A DNA stretch of 64,000 nucleotides from an uncultured Bryobacteraceae bacterium (GTDB lineage Bacteria > Acidobacteriota > Terriglobia > Bryobacterales > Bryobacteraceae), in contig CALDSU010000014.1 of assembly GCA_937924525.1 (NCBI GenBank), positions 248,001 to 312,000 on the forward strand. The letters are read 5' to 3'. A program made the translations under genes and the position numbers. The stretch's first letter is position 1; each line of letters starts with the position of its first letter. Below the pieces are notes generated by a model. That model was not told where the DNA came from. It searched no databases and worked only from the letters and a program-made list of their open reading frames with translations. Of this stretch, positions 16,777-24,883 are shown piece after piece.

Positions 16777-17871
16777 ATGAACCGACGCAACTTTGTAACA
16801 TCTTCGGCAGTCTGGGCGGCTATGGGCGCCGGCGCCGCCGGGGACGCGCCCGCCAAAACCGGCGCGAAACCCCGCTTCGTCCTCGGCTGTCAAAGCGGGC
16901 CTACGGATGAAAAACGACTGCAATTCTTCGCCCGGCACAGCGTGCGCAACATCTGCGGCTATCCGGCGGAATCGGAAGAGCGGGGCTATCCCACGGTGGA
17001 AGAATTGCTGCGGCTGAAGGAATCGGCCGCCAAGTGGGACATCGCGGTGGACATGGTGGCGCCATCGTTTCTGGCCTCGACACACATCGACCGGACCAAG
17101 CGGCCCGCCATCATGCTCGGCCAGTCCCCGGAGCGCGACCGGGATATCGAAAAGATTCAGAACCTCATCCGGAACTGCGCCCGCGCGGGGATTCCGGCGG
17201 TGAAATACAACATGAGCATCCTGGGGGTGCTGCGCACCGAGCGGACGCCCGGACGGGGCGGCACCACCTTGTCCACTTGGCGTCTGCGCGAAGCCAAGGA
17301 ACAGCCGCCGCTGACGCGGGCCGGCAAAGTCACCGCGGACCTCTACTGGGAACGGATCGACTATTTCCTGGCGCGCGTGGTGCCGGTGGCCAATGAATTC
17401 AAGATCCGCATCGCCTGCCATCCGCACGACCCCGGCGTGCCGCCCGTGCGCGGCTACCAGGGCGTCGACGCCGTGCTGGGCACGGTGGAGGGCCTCAAGA
17501 AGTTCGTTTCCCTGCACGAGAGCCCCTTTCACGGGCTCAATTTCTGCCAGGGCACCGTCTCGGAGATGCTCCAGGAGCCGGGCAAGGAGATTTTCGACGT
17601 GATTCGCTACTTCGGATCGCGCAAGAAGATCTTCAACGTGCACTTCCGGAATATTCGGGGTAAACGCGACGATTTCCAGGAGGTATTTCCGGACGAAGGG
17701 GACGTCGATTTTGTCGAGGCCATCAAGGCGTACCGCGAGGTGGACTACCCCTACATGCTGATGCCCGACCATGTTCCCCACCACGCGGACGACCCCGGTT
17801 CTCTTCAGGCATTTGCCTTTTGTTATGGTTACATCCGCGCGCTGATCCAAGCGGCCGACCGGCTGGCGTAG
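16777..17871 (+). CDS. Mannonate dehydratase-like (UxuA family) exported protein
   Basis: A 364-residue TIM-barrel protein with an N-terminal NRRNF twin-arginine-like signal and a small-residue h-region to about residue 25. Family features of UxuA are clear: AVKYNMSILGVLRTERTPGR, RIACHPHDPGVPPVRGYQGV with likely metal-binding His/Asp, LNFCQGTVSEM with a conserved Cys, KIFNVHFRNIRG and FPDEGDVDF near the C-terminus. UxuA converts D-mannonate to 2-keto-3-deoxygluconate in hexuronate breakdown, normally in the cytoplasm. An exported homologue may have another hydroxy-acid substrate. The ATG is preceded by CAGGAG at nine bases. The gene is alone on its strand up to the convergent NicO gene. Confidence 0.82.
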   Translation: MNRRNFVTSSAVWAAMGAGAAGDAPAKTGAKPRFVLGCQSGPTDEKRLQFFARHSVRNICGYPAESEERGYPTVEELLRLKESAAKWDIAVDMVAPSFLASTHIDRTKRPAIMLGQSPERDRDIEKIQNLIRNCARAGIPAVKYNMSILGVLRTERTPGRGGTTLSTWRLREAKEQPPLTRAGKVTADLYWERIDYFLARVVPVANEFKIRIACHPHDPGVPPVRGYQGVDAVLGTVEGLKKFVSLHESPFHGLNFCQGTVSEMLQEPGKEIFDVIRYFGSRKKIFNVHFRNIRGKRDDFQEVFPDEGDVDFVEAIKAYREVDYPYMLMPDHVPHHADDPGSLQAFAFCYGYIRALIQAADRLA

Positions 17872-17883
17872 GGCCGCCGCCGG

Positions 17884-18789
17884 TTACCCCGCCAGGCGAT
17901 CAGCTTTAACCACGCCCAGGGAAACCGCCGTCATGAGCAGGCCGATGCCCAGGATGACGGCAGCGGACAAAACGGGCGCAAGGCGGAAGAAGGGATGCCG
18001 GCGGCTCGCGTCACTTTCTGGGAGCAGGCGCTTGGCAAACAGAACCAGCAGGCCGATGCCGGTCAGCACCGCCGCCAAACCCGCGCTGAAGGCGACCAGC
18101 AGCACCAGGCCTAACCCGACCCGCTGAAAATACACCGCGCTCAGCAGGAGCACGAGCGCCGAAGGGCAGGGCGCCAGTCCGCCGCTGGCGCCCAGCGCCA
18201 GGAGCGAAGGGAGCGTCACCTCGCCCTCGGGGACATGCGTGTGTCCGCCGGGACCGTGCACGTGATCAGGATCGTGCAGGTGTGCGTGCGGGATCCCCTC
18301 CGCATGCGCCTTTTCATGCCGCCGCCACTCCAGATACCGGCGCAGGCGGGTCACCAGCAGGGATGCCCCGATCCACACGATGGTGAACCCCGCGATGCCC
18401 CCGAGGATCGGGCTGAGTTTTTCCGGCGCGACAAACTCGGCCAGATAGAGCGTGACAAATCCAAGGGCGAACACGCTGGCGGTGTGGGTGAAGGTGGTCA
18501 TCGCCCCGAGCAGGACCGCGTGCCTCCAAGTGCCGCGGGCGCCCACCAGGTAGGCGGCTACCAGGGTCTTGCCGTGGCCCGGGGAGAGGGCGTGGACCGC
18601 GCCCAGGCCGAAAGCGGCGGCCAGAGCGAACAGGATCACGCCGGGCGTCAGGTCCGCCCGGCGCAAGACCTGCGAGAGATAGGCGCTGCCCGCGGCGGCG
18701 GGGGAGTCCGCGCCCCCAGGGTCCTGGGCCCAGGCGGCGCCGCACACCCCCGCCGCCACGAGCGCGATCGACAGGCGCGTTAGAATCAT
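17884..18789 (-). CDS. Nickel/cobalt exporter-like protein (NicO/RcnA family)
   Basis: A 301-residue membrane protein with a cleavable signal (ends GAAWAQ) and about six helices. The NicO signatures are present: AVHALSPGHGKTLVAAYLVG in an early helix, TTFTHTASVFALG, and ASGGLAPCPSALVLLLSAV. A His-rich cytoplasmic loop lies at about residues 155-190 (HAHLHDPDHVHGPGGHTH), as in RcnA, where it binds Ni2+/Co2+. RcnA exports these metals. Some NicO members are instead linked to hydrogenase or urease metal supply, none of which is seen here. It diverges from the rpiB gene, with only 39 bases between starts, so both promoters overlap. The convergent neighbour is the UxuA-like gene. Confidence 0.9.
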   Translation of the reverse strand: MILTRLSIALVAAGVCGAAWAQDPGGADSPAAAGSAYLSQVLRRADLTPGVILFALAAAFGLGAVHALSPGHGKTLVAAYLVGARGTWRHAVLLGAMTTFTHTASVFALGFVTLYLAEFVAPEKLSPILGGIAGFTIVWIGASLLVTRLRRYLEWRRHEKAHAEGIPHAHLHDPDHVHGPGGHTHVPEGEVTLPSLLALGASGGLAPCPSALVLLLSAVYFQRVGLGLVLLVAFSAGLAAVLTGIGLLVLFAKRLLPESDASRRHPFFRLAPVLSAAVILGIGLLMTAVSLGVVKADRLAG

Positions 18790-18828
18790 TCCAGTGGTTT
18801 ATTCGGATTGTACGACGGAAGCAGTCTT

Positions 18829-19458
18829 ATGCGGCGGGTGATCACCGCCGCGGACGTGCCTGCCGGCGGCGAGTGGATCGTCGAGCGCGACGCGCTGTGG
18901 ACGCCGGTGGCGCGCGACCTGGCCCGGGAACGCGGCATCCGTATCGTGGAAGTCGCCCCCGGCGAAACGCCCCCCGCCCCGCCGGAGCGCACCGTATGCC
19001 TGGGCGCGGATCACGGCGGTTTCGCCCTCAAAGAGCAGTTGAAGCCGTGGCTGGCTGAAGCCGGTCTGGCCTGCCTCGATATCGGCGTTTTTGACGCCCA
19101 ACCCGCTGCCTACCCGGACCTTGCCGCGCAAGTCGCCGAGGCCGTGGCCACGGGCCAGGCGGCCTGGGGGATCATGGTGGATGGGGCGGGCATCGGCTCG
19201 GCGATCGCCGCCAACAAGGTGCCGGGCGTGCGCGCCGCGCTGTGTTACGATAAGGCGTCCGCCCGCCACAGCCGCGAACACAACCATGCCAATGTGTTGA
19301 CGCTGGGCGCCCGGCTGCTCACCGCGTCGCAAGCCGAAGAAGTGGTGCGCACGTGGCTGGCCACGCCGTTTGCCGGAGGACGGCACCAGGCCCGGGTGAG
19401 GCGAATCATGGAACTGGAACGCAAGTACCTCCGGCCCGTGTCCGAGGTGGGGGAGTGA
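18829..19458 (+). CDS. rpiB: RpiB-type sugar-phosphate isomerase with EutQ-like N-terminal extension
   Basis: A 209-residue protein, about 55 residues longer than ordinary RpiB. Residues 55-200 carry the RpiB/LacAB fold: VCLGADHGGFALKEQL, then GIGSAIAANKVPGVRAA and EHNHANVLTLGARLL, with His151 matching the ring-opening His. At the position of the catalytic Cys66 of E. coli RpiB there is Asp118 (IMVDGAGIG), so the proton-transfer residue differs. Residues 1-40 (RRVITAADV...TPVARDLARERGI) resemble the start of EutQ from ethanolamine microcompartments (LITANDI...TPEAREVADLLG). RpiB interconverts ribose-5-P and ribulose-5-P; the substitution may alter this. Start ATG chosen for GGAAG seven bases upstream. 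Overlaps deoC by four bases. Likely microcompartment cargo (inference). Confidence 0.85.
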   Translation: MRRVITAADVPAGGEWIVERDALWTPVARDLARERGIRIVEVAPGETPPAPPERTVCLGADHGGFALKEQLKPWLAEAGLACLDIGVFDAQPAAYPDLAAQVAEAVATGQAAWGIMVDGAGIGSAIAANKVPGVRAALCYDKASARHSREHNHANVLTLGARLLTASQAEEVVRTWLATPFAGGRHQARVRRIMELERKYLRPVSEVGE

Positions 19459-20348
19459 CGCCCGGCGAACTGGATCGACTGGTAGCGCAAATCGGCGAGG
19501 AACTTCTGGCGCGCCTGCCGGCGGCCGCTCCGCCGAAAGGGGAAGGGCTAAACGTTCCCCACCTGGTGTGCCCCGGTTGCATGCAGCGCTGCCCCCAGAC
19601 GTGCGCGGCCAAGACAAGGGAAATCGTCGCGGCCGGCGCCGACCGCGTCTCGGCCAGCGACCGCCTGACGCGCGTCGCGGGCGACCTGGCGGCCCTGATC
19701 GATCACACGCTGCTCAAGCCCGAGGCCACCGCCGGCGACATCCGCCGCATTTGCGCCGAAGCTCGCCAGCACCGGTTCGCGAGCGTTTGCGTGAACCCCT
19801 TTTGGGTGCCGCTGGCGGCCGCCGAACTGCGGGGCAGCGGCGTTAAGACCTGCACCGTGACCGGGTTTCCGCTGGGCGCGACGTCGACCGCGGCCAAACT
19901 GACGGAAACCGAAGCCGCCCTGCGCGCCGGGGCCGAAGAAATCGACATGGTGATCAACATCGGCGCGCTGCGTTCGGGCGAGACGGACCTGGTCAAGGCC
20001 GACATCGAAGGCATCTGCCGCCTGGCGCACCGGGCTGGCGCGGCCGTCAAGGTGATCCTGGAGACGGCGCTGCTCGACGATGCGCAGAAGATCCTGGCGT
20101 GCGCGCTGGCCAAACTGGCCGGCGCCGATTTTGTGAAGACCTCAACCGGTTTTGGACCACACGGCGCCACCGTGCATGACGTGGCCCTGATGCGGCGCGT
20201 GGTGGGTGGCGAGATGGGCGTGAAAGCGGCCGGCGGCATCCGCACCCTGGCGGATTTGCAGGCCATGACCGCGGCGGGCGCGACCCGCATCGGCGCCAGC
20301 GCCAGCGTCCGCATCCTCGAGGAGAGCGCGCGGCCGGCGCACGCGTGA
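19455..20348 (+). CDS. deoC: Deoxyribose-phosphate aldolase with encapsulation-peptide-like N-terminus
   Basis: A 297-residue DERA, about 75 residues longer than a compact DeoC. The aldolase part (about 80-297) has LIDHTLLKPEAT, SVCVNPFWVPLA, EIDMVINIGALRSG, the Schiff-base Lys in GADFVKTSTGFGPHGAT and the second Lys in VKAAGGIRT. It splits 2-deoxyribose-5-P into glyceraldehyde-3-P and acetaldehyde. Residues 4-21 (GELDRLVAQIGEELLARL) form an amphipathic helix with a Pro/Ala linker, as in bacterial microcompartment encapsulation peptides. Residues 39-50 contain C-x2-C-x3-C-x3-C, a possible metal or iron-sulfur site. GTG start overlaps rpiB. Acetaldehyde production would explain enclosure, but no shell gene is nearby. 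Confidence 0.93.
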   Translation: MTPGELDRLVAQIGEELLARLPAAAPPKGEGLNVPHLVCPGCMQRCPQTCAAKTREIVAAGADRVSASDRLTRVAGDLAALIDHTLLKPEATAGDIRRICAEARQHRFASVCVNPFWVPLAAAELRGSGVKTCTVTGFPLGATSTAAKLTETEAALRAGAEEIDMVINIGALRSGETDLVKADIEGICRLAHRAGAAVKVILETALLDDAQKILACALAKLAGADFVKTSTGFGPHGATVHDVALMRRVVGGEMGVKAAGGIRTLADLQAMTAAGATRIGASASVRILEESARPAHA

Positions 20349-22102
20349 CTTCCATGGGCGGTCCCCGCAAATCGCTGGTCCGGTTCCGCGAGCGCTCCGA
20401 ACTGCTCGACTTCCTGCTGGAGGTAGTTGGCGTCACCTCGGAAACGCTGGACCTCGACCGCCTGCTGGCGAGCGTGGGGCAGATCATCAAGCGGGTGATC
20501 GACTGCGAGTTTCTGGCGATTCTCCTCTACAGCGAGCGCCAGCAGGCGCTCCGCATCCGCTACGCCATCGGCCACCGGCCCGAGATCATCGAGCACCTGG
20601 TGGTGAAACTGGGCGAGGGGATCACCGGCGCCGCGGCCATGCTGCGCGAACCTGTGCTGGTCGGCGATGTCCGGAGCGATCCCCGCTATCTGAAAGCCGT
20701 CGACTCGGTCCGCACCGAGCTCGCCGTGCCAATGCTGGCGCGCCAGAAACTGGTCGGCGTCCTGGATGTACAATCCACGAGGCTGAACGCCTACACCGAG
20801 TACGACCGCGCCCTGCTGCGGCTGATCGCGTCGCGCGTCGCCTTCGCGGTGGAAAACGCCCGTCTGTACCGGCGGTTGGAACGCACCAACCGGACGCTGA
20901 GCACCTTCGCGGAAATCGCCGGAGAACTGGCGTCGATTCTGGATCTGGATACGCTGCTGAGCCGCATGTCCAGCCTGATCCGCCGCGTCGTGCAATACGA
21001 CGCCTTCAGCATTTTTCTGCTGGACGAAGAACGGCAGATCCTGCGGCACCGCTTCAGCATCCGGCACGATCAGCGCGTGGACATTGAGAGTCTATCGCTG
21101 GATCAGGGCATCACGGGCGCGGCGGCGCGGTCCCGGGAACCGGTCCGGGTCGACGATACCCAGGAGGACTCGCGCTACATCGCCTCCCATCCGGGCGTGC
21201 GCTCGGAAGTGGCGGTGCCACTGGTCCTGCGCGACCGGCTGATCGGTGTGATCGACCTGGAGAGCGACAACCTGGCGTACTTCACCGACGCGCACGTGCG
21301 GGCCCTGTCGACGCTGGCCCCGCAGATTGCGGCGGCGATCGAGAATGCGCGCCTGTACGGGGAAGTGGCGATCCGGCAGAAACGGATCGAGGGCGACGTG
21401 GAAGCGGCCCGGAAACTCATGGCGGCGCTGCTGCCGCACAGTCCGCCGCCCATGCTCGGGCTGGAAGTGGCGGCGCGGCTGGTTCCGGCGCGGGTGATCA
21501 GCGGCGACCTGTACGACTTCTTCGAGCACTCGGAGAACCAGACGGTGATCACCTTCGGCGATGTCAGCGGGAAAGGCGTGGCGGCGGCGCTTTACGGGAC
21601 CCTGGTGGGTGGACTGCTGCGCCTGCTGGCTCCCCGGCGGCGCGCGCCGGGTCTGCTGCTTCACGTCCTGAACGAAGCGCTGATCGAACGCCGCGTCGAG
21701 GCCCGCTACGTGGCGCTGCTGGCGTTGCTTTGGGACCCGGAAAAGAGCGAGTTCCGCATCGCCAACGGCGGCGCACTGCCGCCCATCGTGGTCCGGGACG
21801 GGGCGGCGCGGACCCTGCACGTCACGGGCGTGCCGCTGGGCCTGCTGGGAGGACGCGAGTACGAGGAAATCCAATTTACCGCCCAGCCCGGCGACCTGAT
21901 GGTGCTCTACTCGGACGGCATCACGGACGTGAGCAACGAGCGCGACGAAGACTACGGGCGCGAACGGCTGGCGGAGTTGCTGCCCCGCCTGGCGTCGCTG
22001 CCGGCCAGCGCCGTCGTGGAGGAGGTCCTCGCCGACCTGGCGCGCTTTGGCGGCAGCGCCGTGGGCGACGACCAAACGCTGCTGGTGATCCGGGTGTTAT
22101 GA
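20345..22102 (+). CDS. Tandem GAF sensor with PP2C/SpoIIE-type phosphatase domain
   Basis: A 585-residue cytoplasmic signalling protein. Two GAF domains occupy about residues 20-165 and 190-340; each ends with the typical pattern AVPMLARQKLVGVLDVQS or AVPLVLRDRLIGVIDLES followed by VENARLY. A SpoIIE/RsbU-type phosphatase follows, about residues 365-585, with RVISGDLYDFF, FGDVSGKGVAAALYG, ANGGALPPIVV, LVLYSDGITDVSNERDEDYG and GDDQTLLVIRV, keeping the metal-binding Asp residues. Such proteins dephosphorylate STAS anti-anti-sigma factors in partner-switching stress circuits, triggered by ligands on the GAF domains. No STAS or anti-sigma gene is adjacent. The GTG start overlaps the deoC stop; a later ATG at 20354 is possible. 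Confidence 0.93.
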   Translation: MTSMGGPRKSLVRFRERSELLDFLLEVVGVTSETLDLDRLLASVGQIIKRVIDCEFLAILLYSERQQALRIRYAIGHRPEIIEHLVVKLGEGITGAAAMLREPVLVGDVRSDPRYLKAVDSVRTELAVPMLARQKLVGVLDVQSTRLNAYTEYDRALLRLIASRVAFAVENARLYRRLERTNRTLSTFAEIAGELASILDLDTLLSRMSSLIRRVVQYDAFSIFLLDEERQILRHRFSIRHDQRVDIESLSLDQGITGAAARSREPVRVDDTQEDSRYIASHPGVRSEVAVPLVLRDRLIGVIDLESDNLAYFTDAHVRALSTLAPQIAAAIENARLYGEVAIRQKRIEGDVEAARKLMAALLPHSPPPMLGLEVAARLVPARVISGDLYDFFEHSENQTVITFGDVSGKGVAAALYGTLVGGLLRLLAPRRRAPGLLLHVLNEALIERRVEARYVALLALLWDPEKSEFRIANGGALPPIVVRDGAARTLHVTGVPLGLLGGREYEEIQFTAQPGDLMVLYSDGITDVSNERDEDYGRERLAELLPRLASLPASAVVEEVLADLARFGGSAVGDDQTLLVIRVL

Positions 22103-22118
22103 CAGGGGACGGCAACTG

Positions 22119-23621
22119 ATGTTTCGGAAAGTCCTGGTGGCCAATCGGGGCGAGATCGCGGTGCGGGTGATCCGCGCGCTCAAGGAACTGGGCATCCCGT
22201 CGGTGGCGGTGTATTCGGAAGTGGACCGCACCGCCCTGCATGTGCGCATGGCCGGCGAGGCGGCGTTGCTCGGCCCGGCGCCTTCGGCCGAGAGTTACTT
22301 GCGGATCGACCGCATCGTGGACGCCGCGCTGCGGCACGGGGCGGACGCGATTCACCCCGGCTACGGCTTTCTGAGCGAGAATGCGGCATTCGCCGCCGCC
22401 TGCCGGGACGCAGGTCTGGTCTTCATCGGCCCTTCGGCCGAGTCGATGCGCGTGATGGGCTCGAAGACCGAGGCCCGGCGGTTGGTGCGCGCCGCGGGGG
22501 TGCCGGTGGTGCCCGGTACGGAGAACGGCGTCGCGGACGCGGCCGAGGCGCGCCGCGTCGCCGAGGCCTGCGGCTACCCCGTCATGCTGAAGGCAGCCGC
22601 CGGCGGCGGAGGCAAAGGCATGCGCCGCGTCGATGCGCCGGAGCAACTGGAGGCCGCGCTGCGCGACGCCTCCAGCGAAGCCGAGCGCGCCTTCGGCGAT
22701 GGATCGGTCTATGTCGAAAAATTGATCGTGCGGCCGCGCCACATCGAGATGCAGGTATTCGGCGACCACCACGGCAATCTGATCCATTTGGGCGAGCGCG
22801 AATGCTCACTGCAGCGCCGCCATCAAAAGGTGGTGGAAGAGTGTCCTTCCCCGCTGGTCACCGCCTATCCGGACCTGCGCCGCCGCATGGGCGAGGCCGC
22901 GGTCCGCGCGGCGCGCGCCGCCGGCTACTACAACGCCGGCACGGTGGAATTCCTGGTGGACGAAGACCGGAATTTCTATTTCCTGGAGATGAACACGCGG
23001 TTGCAGGTGGAGCACCCCGTCACCGAACTGGTCACCGGCCTCGATCTGGTGCATTGGCAGTTGCGGATCGCCGCGGGCGAACCGCTGCCCCTCGGCCAGG
23101 AGGGCATTGAATGGCGCGGCGCGGCGCTTGAGTGCCGCATCTACGCCGAAGACCCCGACAACAATTTCTTTCCCTCGCCGGGGCTCATTCAGTATCTCAG
23201 CCGGCCCGCCGGGCCGGGCGTCCGGCTGGACAGCGGCGTGTACGAGGGCTTCACCGTTCCGGTCGAATACGATCCTCTGCTGGCCAAACTGGCGGTCTGG
23301 GCGGCGGATCGCCCGCGGGCGATCGCGCGCATGATCCGCGCCCTGGAGGAATATTCGATCGCGGGCATCAAAACGAACACCGGCTTCTTCCGCCAGATTC
23401 TGGAAGACCCCGAGTTTCGGGCCGGCCGCTTGCACACGGGCTTGATCGACGAGTTTTTCGACCGCCGCCCGGACCGGGAAGACGACGCCGCGTCGGAGTG
23501 GCAGGCGATTGCCGCCCTGATCGGCGCGCTGCATCGCAGCCACAACGGCGTCACCCGGCCCCCTGCCCCGCCCGCGCCGAGCCGGTGGCGCACCGAAGGA
23601 AGGGAGCGGCTGCTCCGATGA
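22119..23621 (+). CDS. accC: Biotin carboxylase subunit of an acyl-CoA carboxylase
   Basis: A 500-residue ATP-grasp enzyme with all biotin carboxylase landmarks. The N-terminal domain begins FRKVLVANRGEIAVRVIRA with IHPGYGFLSEN. The ATP-binding lid is AAAGGGGKGMRRV. The central motifs are ERECSLQRRHQKVVEE and EFLVDE..FYFLEMNTRLQVEHPVTE, with the catalytic Arg and Glu residues. The C-terminal domain follows with ALECRIYAEDP. It carboxylates the biotin on a carrier protein using ATP and bicarbonate. The length is that of a stand-alone AccC plus a short C-terminal tail of about 50 residues. It overlaps the carrier gene by four bases. The matching carboxyltransferase is not in the window, so the final acyl-CoA substrate (acetyl-, propionyl- or other) is unresolved. 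Confidence 0.95.
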   Translation: MFRKVLVANRGEIAVRVIRALKELGIPSVAVYSEVDRTALHVRMAGEAALLGPAPSAESYLRIDRIVDAALRHGADAIHPGYGFLSENAAFAAACRDAGLVFIGPSAESMRVMGSKTEARRLVRAAGVPVVPGTENGVADAAEARRVAEACGYPVMLKAAAGGGGKGMRRVDAPEQLEAALRDASSEAERAFGDGSVYVEKLIVRPRHIEMQVFGDHHGNLIHLGERECSLQRRHQKVVEECPSPLVTAYPDLRRRMGEAAVRAARAAGYYNAGTVEFLVDEDRNFYFLEMNTRLQVEHPVTELVTGLDLVHWQLRIAAGEPLPLGQEGIEWRGAALECRIYAEDPDNNFFPSPGLIQYLSRPAGPGVRLDSGVYEGFTVPVEYDPLLAKLAVWAADRPRAIARMIRALEEYSIAGIKTNTGFFRQILEDPEFRAGRLHTGLIDEFFDRRPDREDDAASEWQAIAALIGALHRSHNGVTRPPAPPAPSRWRTEGRERLLR

Positions 23622-24118
23622 AGTGCACGGTTTGCCTTGACGGACGGAGCGTTCCGCTCGCCTGGTCCGAGCGCGACGGCAGGATCGAGTTTCAGTTCGG
23701 CGAAAACGCCCCTGTGCGGAGCGCCTCGGTCGAGCGGGTCGAGCCGGATTTGTACTCGGTGCTGCTGGACGGCCGGAGCATTGAAGCCCGCGTCGAGGAA
23801 ACGCTCGACGGACTGGTGGTGATCGTCGCGGGACGGCGCTTCGCCGTCGGCCTCGAAGATCCGCGCGCCTGGTCTCCGGGAGCAAACCGCCGCCACGCCG
23901 AAGGCCGCCAGGAGCTCAAGGCGCCGATGCCCGGCAAAGTGGTGCGCGTGCTGGTGAGCGAAGGCGACCAGGTGAGCGCCGGTCAGGGCATCGCGGTGGT
24001 GGAGGCGATGAAAATGCAGAACGAATTGAAAACGCCCAAGGCGGGTCGCGTCGCCGCGCTCTCCGCCCGGCCGGGCGCGAGCGTCAACGCGGGGGAGATT
24101 CTGGCTACCATTGAGTAG
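23618..24118 (+). CDS. Biotin carboxyl carrier protein of acyl-CoA carboxylase
   Basis: A 166-residue protein whose C-terminal half (about 98-166) is a biotinyl/lipoyl-attachment domain. It has LKAPMPGKVVRVLVSEGDQV and VVEAMKMQNEL, placing the biotinylated Lys at residue 132. The N-terminal half (1-90) is a beta-rich region, YSVLLDGRSIEARVEE, like the BT-type domain that precedes BCCP in propionyl-/methylcrotonyl-CoA carboxylase alpha chains. The architecture suggests an alpha chain of such an enzyme that has been split into AccC and carrier. The ATG overlaps accC (ATGA), so stoichiometric synthesis is expected. Seven bases separate it from the DnaC-like gene. Confidence 0.92.
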   Translation: MKCTVCLDGRSVPLAWSERDGRIEFQFGENAPVRSASVERVEPDLYSVLLDGRSIEARVEETLDGLVVIVAGRRFAVGLEDPRAWSPGANRRHAEGRQELKAPMPGKVVRVLVSEGDQVSAGQGIAVVEAMKMQNELKTPKAGRVAALSARPGASVNAGEILATIE

Positions 24119-24124
24119 AAGGCG

Positions 24125-24883
24125 ATGGGCGAATCCGCGTGTCCTCTTTGCGGCGGAACCGGCTGGAAGATTGTCGAGCGTGACGAACTGTCCGGCGCGG
24201 AGCGTTGTCCCTGCCAGTTCGCCGGCCGGGCCCAGCGGCTGGAGGAAAAGGCCCGCATTCCAGAGCTGTACCGCGGCGCGTCCTTCGAGAACTTCAAACT
24301 GCCCGACACCAACCCCGTCGCTCGCACCGGCCTGGCCAACGTGATGTTGACCGTGCGGTCCTTTGTGCGCGAGTATCCCAACGATAAACGGCCCGGGCTG
24401 CTGCTGATCGGCGAGCCCGGCACCGGCAAGACCCACCTGGCGGTGGCCGCGCTCCGCAAGCTCATCGAGCGCGGTTTCGAGGGGTACTTCTTCGACTACC
24501 AGACCCTGCTCGAACGCATCCGCGCCGGCTACGATGAGGCCTCCCACTCGAGCGCCCGCGAGGCGTATAACTTCGCCCTGGAGACCGATTTACTATTGCT
24601 GGACGACCTGGGGGCGCATCGCGTCACCGACTGGGTGGAGGACACCGTGACTGCCATCATCACCCACCGCTGCAACCAGCGGAAGGCTCTGATCGCAACC
24701 ACCAACCTGTTCGACCCCGATGCCGAGAGCCCGGCCGACAGCGGCCCCGGCAAACTTTATTCGCGCACCACGCTCGCCGAGCGTATCGGCGCGCGGGCCC
24801 GCTCGCGTCTATTTGAAATGTGCCGGGTTGTCCGTATGCCGCTGGTCGAAGACTTCCGCGTGCGCCAGAGCGCCCGCTTCTGA
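24125..24883 (+). CDS. DnaC/IstB-like ATP-binding protein
   Basis: A 252-residue AAA+ ATPase of the DnaC/DnaI/IstB group. The N-terminus has a zinc-ribbon-like CPLCGGTGW...CPCQF. Walker A is GEPGTGKTHLAVA near residue 100 and Walker B is DLLLLDDLGAH near 160. An ATTNLF sensor-1 and a C-terminal RIGARARSRLFEMC arginine-containing helix follow. DnaC-like proteins load the replicative helicase DnaB, whereas IstB proteins partner a transposase. No transposase is adjacent, and the zinc ribbon is typical of bacterial DnaC-like loaders, so a replication role is favoured. It shares one base with the start of the following gene. Its place in a metabolic operon is unexplained. Confidence 0.88.
   Translation: MGESACPLCGGTGWKIVERDELSGAERCPCQFAGRAQRLEEKARIPELYRGASFENFKLPDTNPVARTGLANVMLTVRSFVREYPNDKRPGLLLIGEPGTGKTHLAVAALRKLIERGFEGYFFDYQTLLERIRAGYDEASHSSAREAYNFALETDLLLLDDLGAHRVTDWVEDTVTAIITHRCNQRKALIATTNLFDPDAESPADSGPGKLYSRTTLAERIGARARSRLFEMCRVVRMPLVEDFRVRQSARF

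Noticed and set aside
18808-18828. Upstream TTG start for rpiB
   Set aside because: It would leave only 18 bases to the divergent gene and lacks a ribosome site; the ATG at 18829 has GGAAG at good spacing and gives the EutQ-like N-terminus.
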